This document shows positions 22,311 to 36,400 of a DNA stretch of 64,000 bases, piece after piece (positions within the stretch are counted from its first letter, which is position 1; every line of letters begins with the position of its first letter). Source of the stretch: Polytrichum commune. Taxonomy: Eukaryota; Streptophyta; Polytrichopsida; Polytrichales; Polytrichaceae. A program made the translations under genes and the position numbers. The stretch spans positions 38,938,001 to 39,002,000 of the forward strand of contig OX485804.1 of assembly GCA_950295325.1 (NCBI GenBank), in the 5' to 3' direction. Under the pieces are notes generated by a model that was given only the letters and a program-made list of their open reading frames with translations, ran no database searches and had not been told where the DNA came from.

Positions 22311-22597
22311 CCCTTTGAGGCTTTCTGCAATTATGACATTACCGAACCCTCGGTCACATTTCCGTGTGCCACCAAATATGGACACACATCAAACTTCTAG
22401 ATTTGGAAAGATAATGCGTCGCAATCCTACAACACCGATGGCGGATAACAAACAAATGGGAGAGTGCGAAACTCATGCATGGTTACCATATGGTGGGTGT
22501 CATTGCCGTTCCCTATTCAAGATTTGGAGTGATCATCAACATCGTCTCTAAGGTGGACATCACATACCATGTCACAATTGGCGATATCCCACATTGC

Positions 22598-23367
22598 CCC
22601 GGGTAGGGCAGTCATACATGTATTTAATAACCCATCTGTGACGGAAGGGTATTTATCATGGGGCTATTTATCTAAGAAATTGGAATCCTTTACACCCTAT
22701 TAGTACAGATAAATCTAAATTTTGTCATTTTAGATGACCCTATTTGTATTTTTAAAGTCGCAAGTGAACTAGTTTCTAGTACCCTATGTTCCTTATAATT
22801 TTTATATTTGACCCCATGAATGACGAATAATAGGACTCTTGAAAGTTTGTAGTGAAAATTCAATAAACCATGTTTAGACTGAAGACATCAAACAATGTAC
22901 CAAAACATAAAAACTTGAAGCATTATTAGGACCTCCTGTTGTTCCAGAACATACATCAAACAACGTTCAAATCAAACAAACTTGAAGCAAGCAACCCTAG
23001 GCAAAAATCAAAGATACAACGCACAAAGCAAAGAACACCAAAACCCTCGTCATCCAAATTTTTCATTCGAGAATTTGGATTGAAAATGGATAGTTTTTCA
23101 TCCATTGACCACCATAAAATGCATTGTATACCTCTGCCTCAATATTTTTTTCTCTACCTACTATTCCCAACCCTATTTTAGATTGAAAGAATTAGATAAA
23201 TTGATGCATTATATGGTACCTTTATTTTTTTTATACACACAACTTTGTAATTGAAGAGGTGCTTCATTATATCGAAGAATTGTATAAATTTTCTCACAAA
23301 TGAATAAAAAACACCCTACATTCTTTCTCACATGGTTTAATAAATTTTCGCGAGTGCCCTACCCGGG
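22598..23367. mobile_element. non-autonomous hAT-like element, 770 bp
   Basis: Terminal inverted repeats CCCGGGTAGGGCAGTC (left) and CCCGGGTAGGGCACTC (right, reverse complement) match at 15 of 16. An 8-bp direct repeat, CACATTGC, flanks it at 22590-22597 and 23368-23375. The interior is AT-rich and non-coding. Confidence 0.85.
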
Positions 23368-23375
23368 CACATTGC

Positions 23376-26300
23376 ACTTGCCCTAACTTCACGAAAATAT
23401 CATTTCAATGTTTGGGAAAGAAAGGGAAATGAGTGTACTGCAAACATTTTTATTATGTGATTAAATTTTTGTGCAAGATGGATTACGACAGTGACATGTT
23501 CATTCATGCTCCAATGTACATCTTCAACGAGGTCATGTGATTGCTTGAACTTGCTGGTGTTGCGGAGTGAGTAGTGTTCTAAGTTTTGTCTTTGGGTTGC
23601 ATGTTTAATAATATCAGTAAGTGACATGCATTGGTGTGGATTTTATTAATAAAAATCAATAATGGACTGATAGTTTTTGGAACTTTATACGGTAATAGGC
23701 ACCCATTGTTTTTTTCTTCAAAATGTTAGTACATTATGATTAAAAATAGAATGTCAAATTTAGAACATGTACCCTAAAATTGTACCCAATTCTAACTTTG
23801 GCATCGTCACTCACGTGTTACTGCTCATTGCTTGTGTCTTACCGCTCACAGCTCATCGCTTTTGTCTTAGCTTCCCTTGTTTCCCGGGGCTGACACTTAG
23901 TGTGACTTACGGGAACCACATGAGGCAATGGTATAATTATTTGAAGGGTATTATTTTGCTGACAAGAAATTAATTGACCCATTCAATAAGGTAGTTTTCT
24001 ACATGTGCATATTTTGTAGTCATTTTCGTGTATCATATGTTTATTAAATTCAACAAGTGGCTTGTTGCAAGAGTGATATGCCCTATGATTTTTCCACATG
24101 TAGCAAATTCTAGTTGGTTGTTCAACCAAGGCCACACTTTGGCTCATTTCAAAACCATCTCAAAAGGCCAAGCCATTGATTCATTGCAATGCGATTTATC
24201 CTCAAAGCAATTTTATAAAGCCACAATACAAAACAAACTGTATACACAAAATAGATATGCATTCAAGAACAAGACGAATTGCATTTATTGTGGAACCATA
24301 AACCAATGTCACCTCCAAGCAAAGTGATGGAATTCCTATTGCATATAACCCGTTTGCAATATTTTACCATGGTATCCTAAAATAATATAAATTTACTTTC
24401 ATGGTATTTATAACAACGTACATTATTTTGAACTCAAAGTTTTATTTTGAAATGGGTGAAATATTTTGATATCATCAATCTCTGGTTGCATGTAGTTTCT
24501 AATCTTTGAGGAGTGTTGGCCCCAGGGTTTGTTTTGAAGAATATTGAACCATTTTGCACTCAAATGTAGGTGTTTGAATAAGACATGTCTATTATAATGA
24601 GGTTAATGATTGAGTTGTTCATTCAAACATTTATAAGCACATGAAGGTGTGGTGGTGTTGAGGTCGTTGCCCCACCAATTTTCACCATTCTTGCCTAAAA
24701 TCTACAAGAGAAAGGTGGGTATGGTGGAGGAAAGTTGGGGGAGCTGGTAGGCATGGAGCCAAGGTGGCGGACATGGCATGAGTGGGAGACATGATGGTGG
24801 ATCATGGGGAGCTTGTGGACATGGACATGACCTATTTCCACGGTCTTCATTTTGCGCATACAATGTTGTTGGTTACAAAAAAAAACGTGCGTCAAGAAAG
24901 TCACATGGACCAAATCCATCGTGGTATGCCATAATCATAATGGGCCATAATAATAGGTGTAGAAGCCTTGTAACTATTTCTTGTAAGTGATCAGAATAAC
25001 TTACGTTATACTAGAATCACTTATCCTTTAGCACACACCCAAGATAACAATAAATGCATGTGTGTTACCATACATGTGTGATAAGATGGGATGGGATGGG
25101 ATGGGATGCACAGAGAACACTATCCCTTACAAGCATACCTCTTATCCATTCAACATAAACACTTGACTCCCTATAAACTTGTGGCCAATTCATCTCAAAT
25201 GACTTGAAGTAGACTAATTCGGAGCCAACAGAACCCACTATGATGTCAAATCCATAAAAAAAATCAAGTTACCTCCACATTGCAGACATACTATTTAAGG
25301 ACTTTTATGTTGGATGAATGAGAGGCACACTCATATGCGATTATTCCCCTCTCACCAACGGGCATGGGATAGGATAGGATAGGATGACATAGTTTTTAAT
25401 GGTGCCAAAATGAATGCGAAGTTGAGGGGGGGGGGGGGGGGAATAATAGGCCTGGTGGGAAAGCAGCAAATTGAGTGAAAGGGCATAAGTTATTGCCTAG
25501 TCTCCTTTGTTATGCTTTTGGTACTAGCTTTTAGCACTGCAATTCGTACCTAATGGTTTTAGGGGCTTTAGGCTCGTGCGAAGCCCATGAGGAATCCAAA
25601 CTTGAAGTGGGCATGGACCCAAATGATTTGCTTCAGTCATTGCACGCACTCATGGGTTTTTTTAACTGCCACTTTTGGTAGTAAAGGCGTTCATGATTTC
25701 TATCAACCCCGAAACGTTATGATCTTACTTCAACCGGGTGTAAACCCGTGTTCGACTACACTAAATATTGTTTTTAGTGTCACCAATTCCTTTTGTCCTC
25801 GCTCCATTCTAATTGTAAATTGCTTGTGTAGTGTCACCAACACTAAGTGTAACCTAACATTATTTGTCATACTAATGGTGTGTAGTTTTTTTCTTAAAAA
25901 AATTGGGCATATAGATTTACAATGTTGTAGTTGTCGTCACGTACTAAGCGATGTTTTAATCCAATTTTCAATCATCCATGACAATTTTTCACAATAGAAA
26001 TGCTAGGATGCAGAATATACCAATCTTTGTCTCAGTAATTGGCATTTGGATGAACTAAAAAGTTTTTTTTTTTTCATAAGTGTCATCAGAGAAAGTTACC
26101 ACAATGACGTAAAATGCCATATGGCGCTAGATACAATGTTTAGTTTAGTACCTTTATTTTAATACCATGTTGGTATCTATAATGAGAGAAATTCAAAAAA
26201 GAATGATACTAGTAGGGTTAGCATCATTTTTGTTTCCGATATCAGTAGGTTCTATATACCTTGTGTATACCATGTAAGAACCTTCACGTCTTGGTAGAAT

Positions 26301-27082
26301 CGTCGTAGTATCAATATGGTTTTGAATGGTATTCACCCAAATAATAAATATTGCACACAAAGATTCTCTCACCTCGACATGCCTGCCAAATAACAATATT
26401 TAATTGGTGTTACGATTTTGATATTGATGGGTTTGATACACCATACTGTTGTTGATGTTGAATTTAGGAACCATATATATCACACAAACATCGGTGTGTA
26501 TTTCATTATCACATATGCTCGAGCTGAATCATGCATTATGAGTTTTTAACCAGGCCAACATGTTGTGGGTGTACACCATGAACCAAAACTCCAATCACAA
26601 ACTTCCAAAGGGTGGTGTAGAATTTGGTTGATCTATAATGTATGTATACCAAACTCGTGTCATGATTCGCTTTGTAGGAGTAGAACGTGTCACGCAATAA
26701 AAGGGAACTACAAAGTAAAAATGCTCACGTTGGTTGAGAGTTGAATGGATGTGATTTGAACATCATGTTTCTTTTTAGCGATTTACAAAAAAATGCCTTG
26801 GGATGTTTGTGAAGATGTAGGGTTTGTCATGAATGTGGGTTATGTTGGAATTTTGAAGGCCTATATAACTTAGGTCTGCATGAAGAACAAAGAGAAGCTA
26901 AGGTCCTTTATTGTCCTTATACTCATCTTAAGCTTTGTCGTTTCAAAGTCAACTCTACTATCCCATCGAGCTCATAAACAGTGAGTAATAAATATAGTCA
27001 TTTTTTCTATTGTTCCCGAACGACATAAGGATATTATTGTATTACTAGATGATTTTATGGTCATCTATCTAGATGGATCAAA
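23376..27082. other. spacer, MITE fragments and simple repeats
   Basis: No gene is supported. Contains GGGAT pentanucleotide repeats at 25086-25110, a GATAG-type run at about 25370-25385 and a G16 run at about 25426-25441. A diverged copy of the 13524-13766 foldback MITE lies at about 25085-25375, between the two microsatellites. The 136-codon frame at 25587-25997 shows no domain and is probably chance. Confidence 0.4.
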
Positions 27083-27691
27083 ACATTGCTAAGCCTTACG
27101 TTCCCTCGCCTTTTCTAAAACAAGAGACACAACATGTTTCATGGAGACCTTGCTACGGCACTCAAGTTTAAGCCACTGTTTTTGGAGAATCACAACATAT
27201 CGTCGTTCTCTAGCAACTTGGGTAGAAAATAATTAGGTTAAAAGGTGTCTACATTTTTGGGAAATTAATTTCATTGAGCGTTTAAAAATATATATTCAAA
27301 GAGTGCCTAAAATCATAATAATACAAGTGACATTCACTGGAATCCAACAAAGTAGCATCAAATAACTTCAACAATGTCTTCACGCAACATCAATCTCACT
27401 CATTGTTCAAAAACAATACAAGCATGAATTTGCGCCACAAGTCATGTTGACATACTAGCATAAAAACGGGAATGAGACAAGCAAACGGGAACGAATGTCT
27501 GACTTATTTCAAATTACTTTTTGAATCTACCCAATTTTTAGAATATTATATTCTGGAATGCCTAACTTACTTTCGCACTTTATTTAATTATTAAGCAGAA
27601 AGGTGCCCAAGTTGCTAGAGAGCTACAGTTCTTATTCCATGATCAAATTATTCTCCTCCATAGGGTGAGGGAGAATGAGGCTTAGCGATGT
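27083..27691. mobile_element. foldback element with long imperfect TIRs
   Basis: The left end ACATTGCTAAGCCTTACGTT pairs with the right end, which reads ACATCGCTAAGCCTCATTCT on the minus strand. A second inner block, CTCTAGCAACTTGGG at about 27211-27225, pairs with its inverse near 27610. The interior is AT-rich. No clear target duplication. Confidence 0.5.
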
Positions 27692-29367
27692 TATAATAAG
27701 TATTTCCAGTTCAAAAACTAGCGTTTTAGAAAGCAAAGAAACCTCATGCTTACATTTGATTACAATCAATGTCAACCTCAAAACCCTCTATATTTCATCT
27801 TTGACTTATTTTTCTCTTTATCAATATTCATAGCAACACAATGATGTCAATAACATATGGCAAGAGTATAGGAAATGAGTGTAATAAGAGTGTTTTAAAC
27901 GAAATTGGATAATTGCAATATATGTAATAATACGTTCAATAATACGTTCAATAATAGCAATGACGATTCAAATGCAAGTTTTACCCAAAAAAAAAAGTCA
28001 CAGATCTTACAACACATGTATAAGAATGCTATGGTAAGGTCAAATTCTGCTATAGTGTTTAGATATGAGACCTTGATTAAAAAAATTAAAAAAGAAAGAT
28101 ACATAATTTACTTGAAATCTTGAATGTACAGAGCTTACAGATGCAATTTATACAATCTAGTTATACGAATTATCATATTTGTAGAGTGAAATAGAATCAT
28201 ACTTCAAGAATAACATTTCATCAGTTGAACTTTATCATCTTCAAGGCGGAATTCAAGTTTGAACAACAAAAAGGGCCCAAAGGGGCTTCTCATACAAAGA
28301 AGCCATGGTTAAACATGAAAGTCAAGGGTTTTTTTTATTGCTTCAAATTTTGATGTTGTGGATTTTCTGATCGTGCGGATGGAGTTGAAGAAGAAGAACT
28401 CCGGTCTCCGAAGGAGGCCGGAGTGAATAGAGTGTATGTTTGTAAAACATCCTTGGCCACGACCTAAGGGCAATGACGTTAGATGTGAAACTACTTCACC
28501 CCTTGCAGGGAGTAGACACTACATCTAATGACTAATAGCCATTAACAATAACCGGTAGCATGTACCTGTCATTAGTAGAAATCGTCCAATAACATAGTAC
28601 CACTTTTTAGGAAGTAAAGTATAGTGGATTTTAAATTTATTGGATGGGAGTTGACAACACATTTCAATTCACCTAAACCCCAAGAGAAGCATGTGGAAGC
28701 ACATCGTTTTATGTAAATGTGAAAAATACAAAACATGATGAACTCGCTAAGATGTTATTATTGATGTTAGAACTGTGTACCTTAATAAAATAAATGGTGA
28801 TAATAATCAAGTATATTGATATCATCATAACTACACCCACATGTGAGATTCTATTAGTGGAGCCACCGATATGACTCAAGTATATATGTTCTAATTCTAG
28901 ATTATTAGGCCTTGGTCTAGTTTTACTTAAATATGTGAAGTTATAACTAGGTAACAAGTAGTTTGAACCTCCACAAAGATTGCTAGAAGCCTTTGGCATA
29001 TGTGCCAAAGACTATAAAATGAATGTAATTCAAACCATTTTCCTATGATTATTAGCCTAGAACATTACATCTCCGGATGTGGGGTGGTATCGCATCACTA
29101 GTATTATGCCCACCCCGAGAGGGGTTAGTAGTCCCGCACCACTAGTATTATGCCATGAGGGTTTAATGCCAAGGGTGGGTCGAACGGGCATTCCAATCAC
29201 GCTGATCACATGGTCAACGTTTCTTCTTCCTGGTATCGCATCATTTGTCCGTAGATAAAAACGTTGCTTGCAACTTGTAGCACCTTTGTGCTCATTATCT
29301 CATGCGGAAGTGCATGTAATATGGTACGCACCAACGAAGCACATATTCCCCACATCAAATGCATCAT
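27692..29367. other. unassigned spacer
   Basis: No gene recognised. CACCACTAGTATTATGCC-type sequence is repeated at about 29095-29112 and 29137-29154. TGGTATCGCATCA occurs at 29087 and 29232; it begins like a tRNA-Met primer-binding site but matches only the first seven bases well. Confidence 0.35.
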
Positions 29368-29676
29368 GTTTCATGGTCACTTGGACTATTTTCAAAAACC
29401 ACCTGTTGGAGGTAGGCCTAACACAAAACCATCGGGAGACCATGGCACTCCAAACGCTCACAACCGTTGATTTATTCTATTTTATCACGTGTGAGGACCC
29501 GCATGAACAAAAATCATTGAAATAGCATTTGGTTGAGGGCCCGGTCACATATGACTTCACATTGCACTTGAGGATCCGTGACCACACTACATGATCTTGG
29601 GATGGCCTTTGGACACTTTCTTTTGGGCTCTCACAATATCATGGCCATGGCTCTTGGCTTGTGTGTGAAGTGGCCC
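29368..29676 (+). mobile_element. PIF/Harbinger-type MITE (family A), left-truncated
   Basis: Collinear with 12950-13243 and ends CTTGTGTGTGAAGTGGCCC followed by TAA. It shares TCACTTGGACTATTTTCAAA and AACACAAAACC blocks with the other family-A copies. The left half is absent. Confidence 0.75.
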
Positions 29677-29910
29677 TAAAGTTCACAAAATTTTGACTCT
29701 TGTCCAATGTATATGAAATCCAGACATATAATTAATCGATTTATATTTAAATCCTCCTCCTATGCAAGGTTAGAGAGAGAGAGAGAGAAAGAGAAAGAGC
29801 TATAACACAGGCCCAGTTATGATATCCTCATCTAATGCTGACTCTAACTAAATTGGTGAAGCAGAAAAATGACTACATTCAAGCTAATTACTTCTAGCTA
29901 ATTCAACATA

Positions 29911-30091
29911 ACTACACTAAATATGATGTTTAGTTTCACTTACTATTTGAAATTACACGATGCTATATATGTTTACTATGTGTCTCATATTTTCCTGACA
30001 AATATGAACTTGGTAATTCATAACATTATTCATATCTATAATAGTGTAAATCCAAGTAATAAGTGACACTAAATATCATCTTTAGTGTAGT
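29911..30091. mobile_element. 181-bp foldback MITE, ACTACACTAAA ends
   Basis: The 32-bp arms at 29911-29942 and 30060-30091 are inverted repeats matching at about 29 positions (core ACTACACTAAA...TTTAGT...CACTTA). A related ACTACACTAAATATTGTTTT motif occurs at 25757. No target duplication identified. Confidence 0.6.
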
Positions 30092-30495
30092 CCTTAACCA
30101 ATGGTCCAACAATATTCTATATGCAATGGACAATGTGATGGGTGGTGTGGCTATCGTATTGTTGTTCCAAACATTGTCGGCCATTGACAATGGCCTATTG
30201 AGTGGACGGTCTGGACGTCGATTCTTATGCACATGTACAATGGGCCAGGATGGCATGGGTTCGTACTAGTCCCATACACTCCAATGGACTTGTGTTGTCC
30301 ACACGAGTGGTTTTCAACCTTGTCTATGTCTTGTATATGTGGGCTATAAGACTTGAAATGAACATCTTCATGATGTGCAATTGTTTAGTGGATGAGATGA
30401 TCCACCATTCCGACCATTATTGTCTATTGACTTAAGTGCAATTCTGAGTGCTGGACTCTTCATTGGAAACCTAAATGATGTGTGTGGGTGGCTAT

Positions 30496-31055
30496 GAAAT
30501 AAAACCCCATATATGCAAAAATTTATAGAGATATAAGAAAAATGTATTTGTACTACCAGTAGGCTAGAAAACGGACTTGTATATTTAAACTAAGTCTGTC
30601 AATTGATGTGATGAATGCCTCCACTACATACACAAAATATAAACCATAGAATAAACATGCCTTTATTACATATATGATCCACTTCCACTTCCAATGAGAA
30701 GGTCATCGAACAAATTTTAAACCATAGGATATAATTCATAATACTTTGACCTTAAAACACGCATCATTTGGATGAAATAAAACCCCATATATGCAAAAAT
30801 TATAGAGACATAAGAAAAATGTATTTGTACTACCAATAGGCGAGAAAACATACTTGTATATTTAGACTAAGTTTGTCAATTGATGTGATGAATGCCTCCA
30901 CTACATACACAAAATATAAACCATAGAATAAACATGCCTTTATTACATATATGATCCACTTCCACTTCCACTTCCAATGAGAAGGTCATCGAACAAGTTT
31001 TAAACCATAGGATATAACTCATAATAAGTTGACCTTAAAACACACATCGTTTGGA
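30496..31055. repeat. 278-bp tandem duplication
   Basis: Two near-identical units, 30496-30773 and 30774-31055, both begin GAAATAAAACCCCATATATG. The second has an extra CTTCCA hexamer. No coding content. Confidence 0.9.
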
Positions 31056-33431
31056 TGAAATGAGGTAAACTTGGAAGAAACAAGCACACCCATTGTCAAA
31101 AAACTATAAACATTAGGGCCCATGTCCACAACCCTCCACATTCTCGTAGGCCACCAAAATGAGGTTGGTTGGCCACTTGTGCTTATCTACATGAGAACAC
31201 CTTCAACCCACTATTACCTAGAATCTAGTGGACGAGCAGCCTATATGGAAACCCTTAATGTGATTCAACCTATATTTGGAGTCTATTTTGGATTGGTGGT
31301 ATGCGTGATTGGCTTAGAAAAGTGTCTTAGACATGGAGGAACAAAATAAATTAAATCATATGAATATGAATATACTACAAATCTTTGAAGTCACTTACTC
31401 CTAGCTTCCTAAATCCTTCCATAGACCCACACTTTTCCCACTTGAAAAAACTCACAAAACCATCCCAACACTTCACCAAATACCAATCATGATTCTCCCA
31501 AATCGGCCCCACCTTTTGCCCAAACTGCTACCGCACTAAAACCAACTTTGCACAATAATAAGTTAAATTGAACCTTTCTAACATTTTCATGGACAGAATC
31601 CCCCTTTTTTTTTTTGATAAAAACATAAAAGTAACCCACCTCTGGCTACATTCAAGCGCTTGTCCAAATCCAATCCCACTTTTGCCCCAAATTAACCCCA
31701 CATTTTCTTGAAACCAACCCACCTTTCACCCAAATCCACCCTTGCTTTGCAGAGGAGACATTCAAACAATTTAAGATATGTTCCAACTATGGGATTAGGA
31801 GGCATGCATCAATATTGGCTTTGAGTGAGGTGTTGGTTATAGCACCCTCCACCTTATGCTCATTACTTATTTGAACCCATGTCACACATTTGAGCCACAT
31901 CTCCTTCCACATGCCATAAGGTGCTTCATGGTTCATCCTTTTTGGTGTCGGGCTGTGGTTTCCACCTGGGGTAGGAGTAGGTTTCGACCAATGTGAGATT
32001 GCCATGTGGTAAGGTCTCAAGAATAATGCTATTGTTGAAAGCCAACTCATAAAGCACTTTATAATATGTACATTGGCATGATCAGATCACAGTTGATACA
32101 AATTCTAGGTGACATCTTTTGACTGTTTGACACAACCAATTAGAATTGCCAGCATGTAATTTGATCCCAACCCTCCATTTATAGTTATGAGGTGCAGATT
32201 GGGTTCCTTTAAGGAGAAAAAGTGCTAACTACAACTACAGGTATGAGCTTGACGTGTCGTAATTTCTGCAAAGGCTGCAAAATGGTAGTCTTCCTGAAGA
32301 CCCTGGTGAGAAGATCATAAAATTTGAAATTCATATAATGTATTAGATTGCTTCCACTTTATGCAGTTTCATCAAAGATAGGACCAACACCAAAGAGACT
32401 ACTAACTCAAAGACAGACATTTGGAATACAACAACAAGAGCACAAACACCAGTTGTATGCTTTAATCAAACTCTGGAAAGATCCCAACATAGCTTGTTTC
32501 AGGTTGATATTAGGTAAGTGGGCCTGAAACAGACCCTTTTTTTACTAGCCAAATTCTCCCGGGATATTAAACACTCAGGTTGATATAAGTTGAACACACA
32601 TTTTTACCGATTAGACTAATTCTTTTGGGATATCAAACATGCAATTAGTGCGTCATGAATGTCTTTTTCATTTTCATTATCGTAGTGAAGATTCTCTTTC
32701 TCCTTGAGTGGTCATATACATTTCTACATTTGTGTTGACTATCGAGCTGAGAATAGCTAGAAAATCCTGAGCACATAGGCCAATCTCTTTTAAATAAATG
32801 TATTTTTTGGTGTCTGTTCTTAGATCCACACCTAACCACACACCACTCTAATATAGGTTGGTAATTAATACAAGTGACCGAATTAGGCCAACTTACCTTA
32901 GATAGGGAAAGGTCTTTCAAGAAAAGAAGGCATGCTGAGTGTTTGACATAAATACCTGGGAATACTTGCAACGTGTTATTATCCAGCCATAATGCTCATT
33001 ATGTAGCTGTTTGGGTGATGAAAACATAACCCCAAAAGGTATAATTCTTGTTATTCTTGTAAATTCAGAGGAATTAAGTATGTCTACAATAAACTTCCAC
33101 TGAATTTACAAAGTAGGAAGGGAACGTCTCACTACTAAAAAAATCAAACGATACTGTATCAGAGTCGGAATTTGTACTTACCGCATAGACCTCGAATAGA
33201 TTCATAGCTTGTGTACACAGCTACTTTGAATAATGAAGAGTGAAACTCCAAGCACAGCAGCCAGTGACGTACAAGTTGAGAGGACTGCTATGTATGTCTT
33301 GCTGCTTGTTCAAAGGTCTGCTTTCGCATACTTGAAAGTCCAATGCTATGTTAGAAACAGCTCAATCTAGAGGCTGGAGAACAGCCCTCAGGGATGGCCA
33401 AAATCTGAACACCACCGTTGCACCTATTACC
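31056..33431. other. spacer with dispersed repeat D
   Basis: A copy of repeat D lies at about 32515-32905 (AATTCTTTTGGGATATCAAA, TTCTTAGATCCACACCTAAC). At 31235-31255 a CCTATATGGAAACCCTTA motif resembles one end of the MITE at 41872-41997. The last few hundred bases are presumably the 3' UTR of the kinase gene. No other gene seen. Confidence 0.4.
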
Positions 33432-36400
33432 TTAAACCATCTCTACTCCCGATCCATTCATTGCTCTGTTTCCATTCAGTGTGGGCTTACTCCATTGACG
33501 TTGAGAAAACTGTTGAGCCTCTGGTGGGTGTTCCTTGATCACAGGCATACCATGGTTGACATCAGAGTCACCTGTGCGCCTTTTGCCAAGCTTGAACAGA
33601 TTTTGGGCAACAGTGCGCATCTTTGGTCTTCGTCTCCTTTCTGGTAACACACATTTGTAGGCTATATTTGCCATATCACCCAATTCTTGTAAGTTACAAT
33701 TACCATTCAGTCTTGAGTCCATGATTTCTGCCCAATCCTCCTTCGATTCCATGCCCATTGCTGCCTGCAACACCATCGTATATAGCAAACCTTCAGGGCA
33801 TTAGCATTAACCTGTCTTACCTCAAAGCCCTCTTTACAAGCTATATCTGATGTGCAAATGTCTACAACTTTTCTCCTCACCACCAAAAATGACACAGTTG
33901 ACGAGAAACATGCAACAAAATTAACGACCTGCTCAGTTTGCCTCTCAAATGGTGCATCACTCACTAAGTAGCCTCCACTGTCACCTCTTCCTACAATACA
34001 ACAAAGAAGCACGGAGATGACTTTACCTTGAGATTATGAAAATTTGCAAAATAATGACATCAGACAAAGCTCAGGGTTGGGGATGTGAACTCATCCAAGA
34101 CACATACCAGGTGTACATAATCCATAAGCCCTTGTTGTGGGTTCCGAGCAGTGATAATCTCAAAAAGCAGGACACCAAAACTATACACATCACTTTTCTC
34201 AGTGAAACAATTGGTGGAGATGTACTCTGGATCAACATATCCAAAAGTCCCCTTCACACCTGAAACTGGGACCTCAGAATCTGCCTCCTTTGACAGGCCA
34301 AAATCTGCAACCTGAAACCAATTGCCAAGTTTAGCTCAACCCCAACATGCCCATAGGGCAATTTATGGCCTTGAACAGATAAGAGGAGATTATCACCGCA
34401 AGAATTCCAGCTAATCTAATCCATGACTGCATCTTATTCTCATATATATGAAGTTGAAACACCAAGACTACGCCAGGCATTTGATGAATTTGCACAGCAG
34501 GCAATGTTAGAGCACTGCAGTCATAACCAACCAAAACCCGGTTTTAAGCTTCTAAACATGTTGACATGCATTATTAAGCTCTAGGCAAGGCACTTACCCT
34601 GGCTGTCATAGACGAATCAAGCAGAATATTTGCAGATTTGACATCCCTATGTACCACTGGTGGAGTTGCCTGCAGAACCAAATTAACCATCATCAAGCTT
34701 TATCCACATTATGTCACATCACATAAGCCAGAAAAATCCATATACACCTATACCCAACCAACAACCTCAAAAGTGAGAAAAGATAAGAAAAGGAAAGGCA
34801 CACACTCCTTCGTGAAGATATTCAAGCCCTCTTGAAATGTCTTGAGCAATTTGCACCCGCCGCTCCCAGCTTAGGGGTTCATGTTTTTGATCTACAAGGG
34901 TCTTCAAATGTGAGTGCACCAAGGAAAAATGAAAACTGAATCATGGTATACTTGGGAGATTGCATATAAAAGCTACACAATTAGAACCACTACTTAGATA
35001 CAAAGAATACTTTCTGAGAGATTACGTGGTAGGTTTAGCACAGCAAGCCACCAACTGGAATTTTATTATGCAGTGACACACTTGCAGCTCTATCTCTTGG
35101 AACTTCTCATGGTATAAATGCTGTTCCAAAATACACAAATTTCAAAAAAGTCCTTTGGTTTAGGGAAATATGCAGTAGAACAGGGAGTGGTCTGAGATTT
35201 GAATGATGAAGACATCTTTTCTCTTCATGTTATTTCTCACTTTGCAAGAGACAGGAAGTGGAACATGTGTATTCTTTTGATGTCATGAACAGCTTACCTA
35301 CTAGTCTTTGTTCAAGACTGCCATGTGACATGTATTCATACACCAGTATCCGTTGGTGCTTCTCTTCACAGTAGCCCACCAGGTTCACAAGATTCCGATG
35401 ATGCAATCTTCCCAGCAGGGACACCTGATCAACAGTTCAGCCCATATTATTTGGTAGTTCAGAGATGGACGAGAGCCTCTTATTTAGCAACTCAAACAGT
35501 TGACCATGTTCATCCATGCATATAAACTGCATGTAGGAAGTGTAAGGCTACTGCATCTGTACTTCAACACAACTTCACCAGCACCTTAGTGGACACCAAA
35601 TAGATGAGTCTCCTTAAACGACATTGTTGCCACCACCCTAATTCTTGAGTTATCAAGCACACCATCTAATACTGCACTGCTGGTGAAACTGTATGTAGAA
35701 ACTTGAGACAGAACATTGTAATGTGCCTACAACGGATGTAAGTCTGCAGTTTCTCAAAACTGGTGTTTTTTAAAGAAAAAGAAGCTTGCTGACAACTTCC
35801 AACACACTGGTAGACAATGGTGGCAAGAGTGGGAGATACCTCTGTTTGGAATTCTCGGTCCCCTTGTTTAGACTGGTGAGCCAACACCTTTACTGCAAGG
35901 ATAGTCCCGGATGGCTGCAATATGGCCTTGTAAACAGGCCCAAATGCACCTTGCCCTAACAGGGCTGTGAAATTTGATGTAGCTTTGTGGAGCTCCCTGC
36001 AAATAGATTGTAGAAGAACCCTAAATATGCATACTTTGATATAAACATGCATGCGGATAAGATTGACAGCCGCTCACCACAACCAGTCGATTTCTAGAAG
36101 GAATGAATACTACTAACATCATGCAGGATAGCAGGGTTGCAAAACTCACGGAGTCCCCTAAAAACTGTGGTTCAGTTTTTACACAAGCACTTCAGTCAGT
36201 ACGAGACCTTCCTCCACAAAGTCTCACAAACACAATTCCTCACACTTTAACGGGGCAAGCAGCACCTGACACCTCGGACAAATCTCTATTTCTTGAGTGT
36301 GTTGAAGGAATAGGAGAAGGAATAAGAACCTACTTGTACGAAAATTTGGTCACACCCGATGAAGATGGAATCAAGTTGCGCTCTTGAGCAAACCAAGAGC

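Noticed and set aside
25587-25997. 136-codon open frame
   Set aside because: Cysteine- and hydrophobic-rich with no domain pattern, in repeat-rich spacer; looks like a chance frame.
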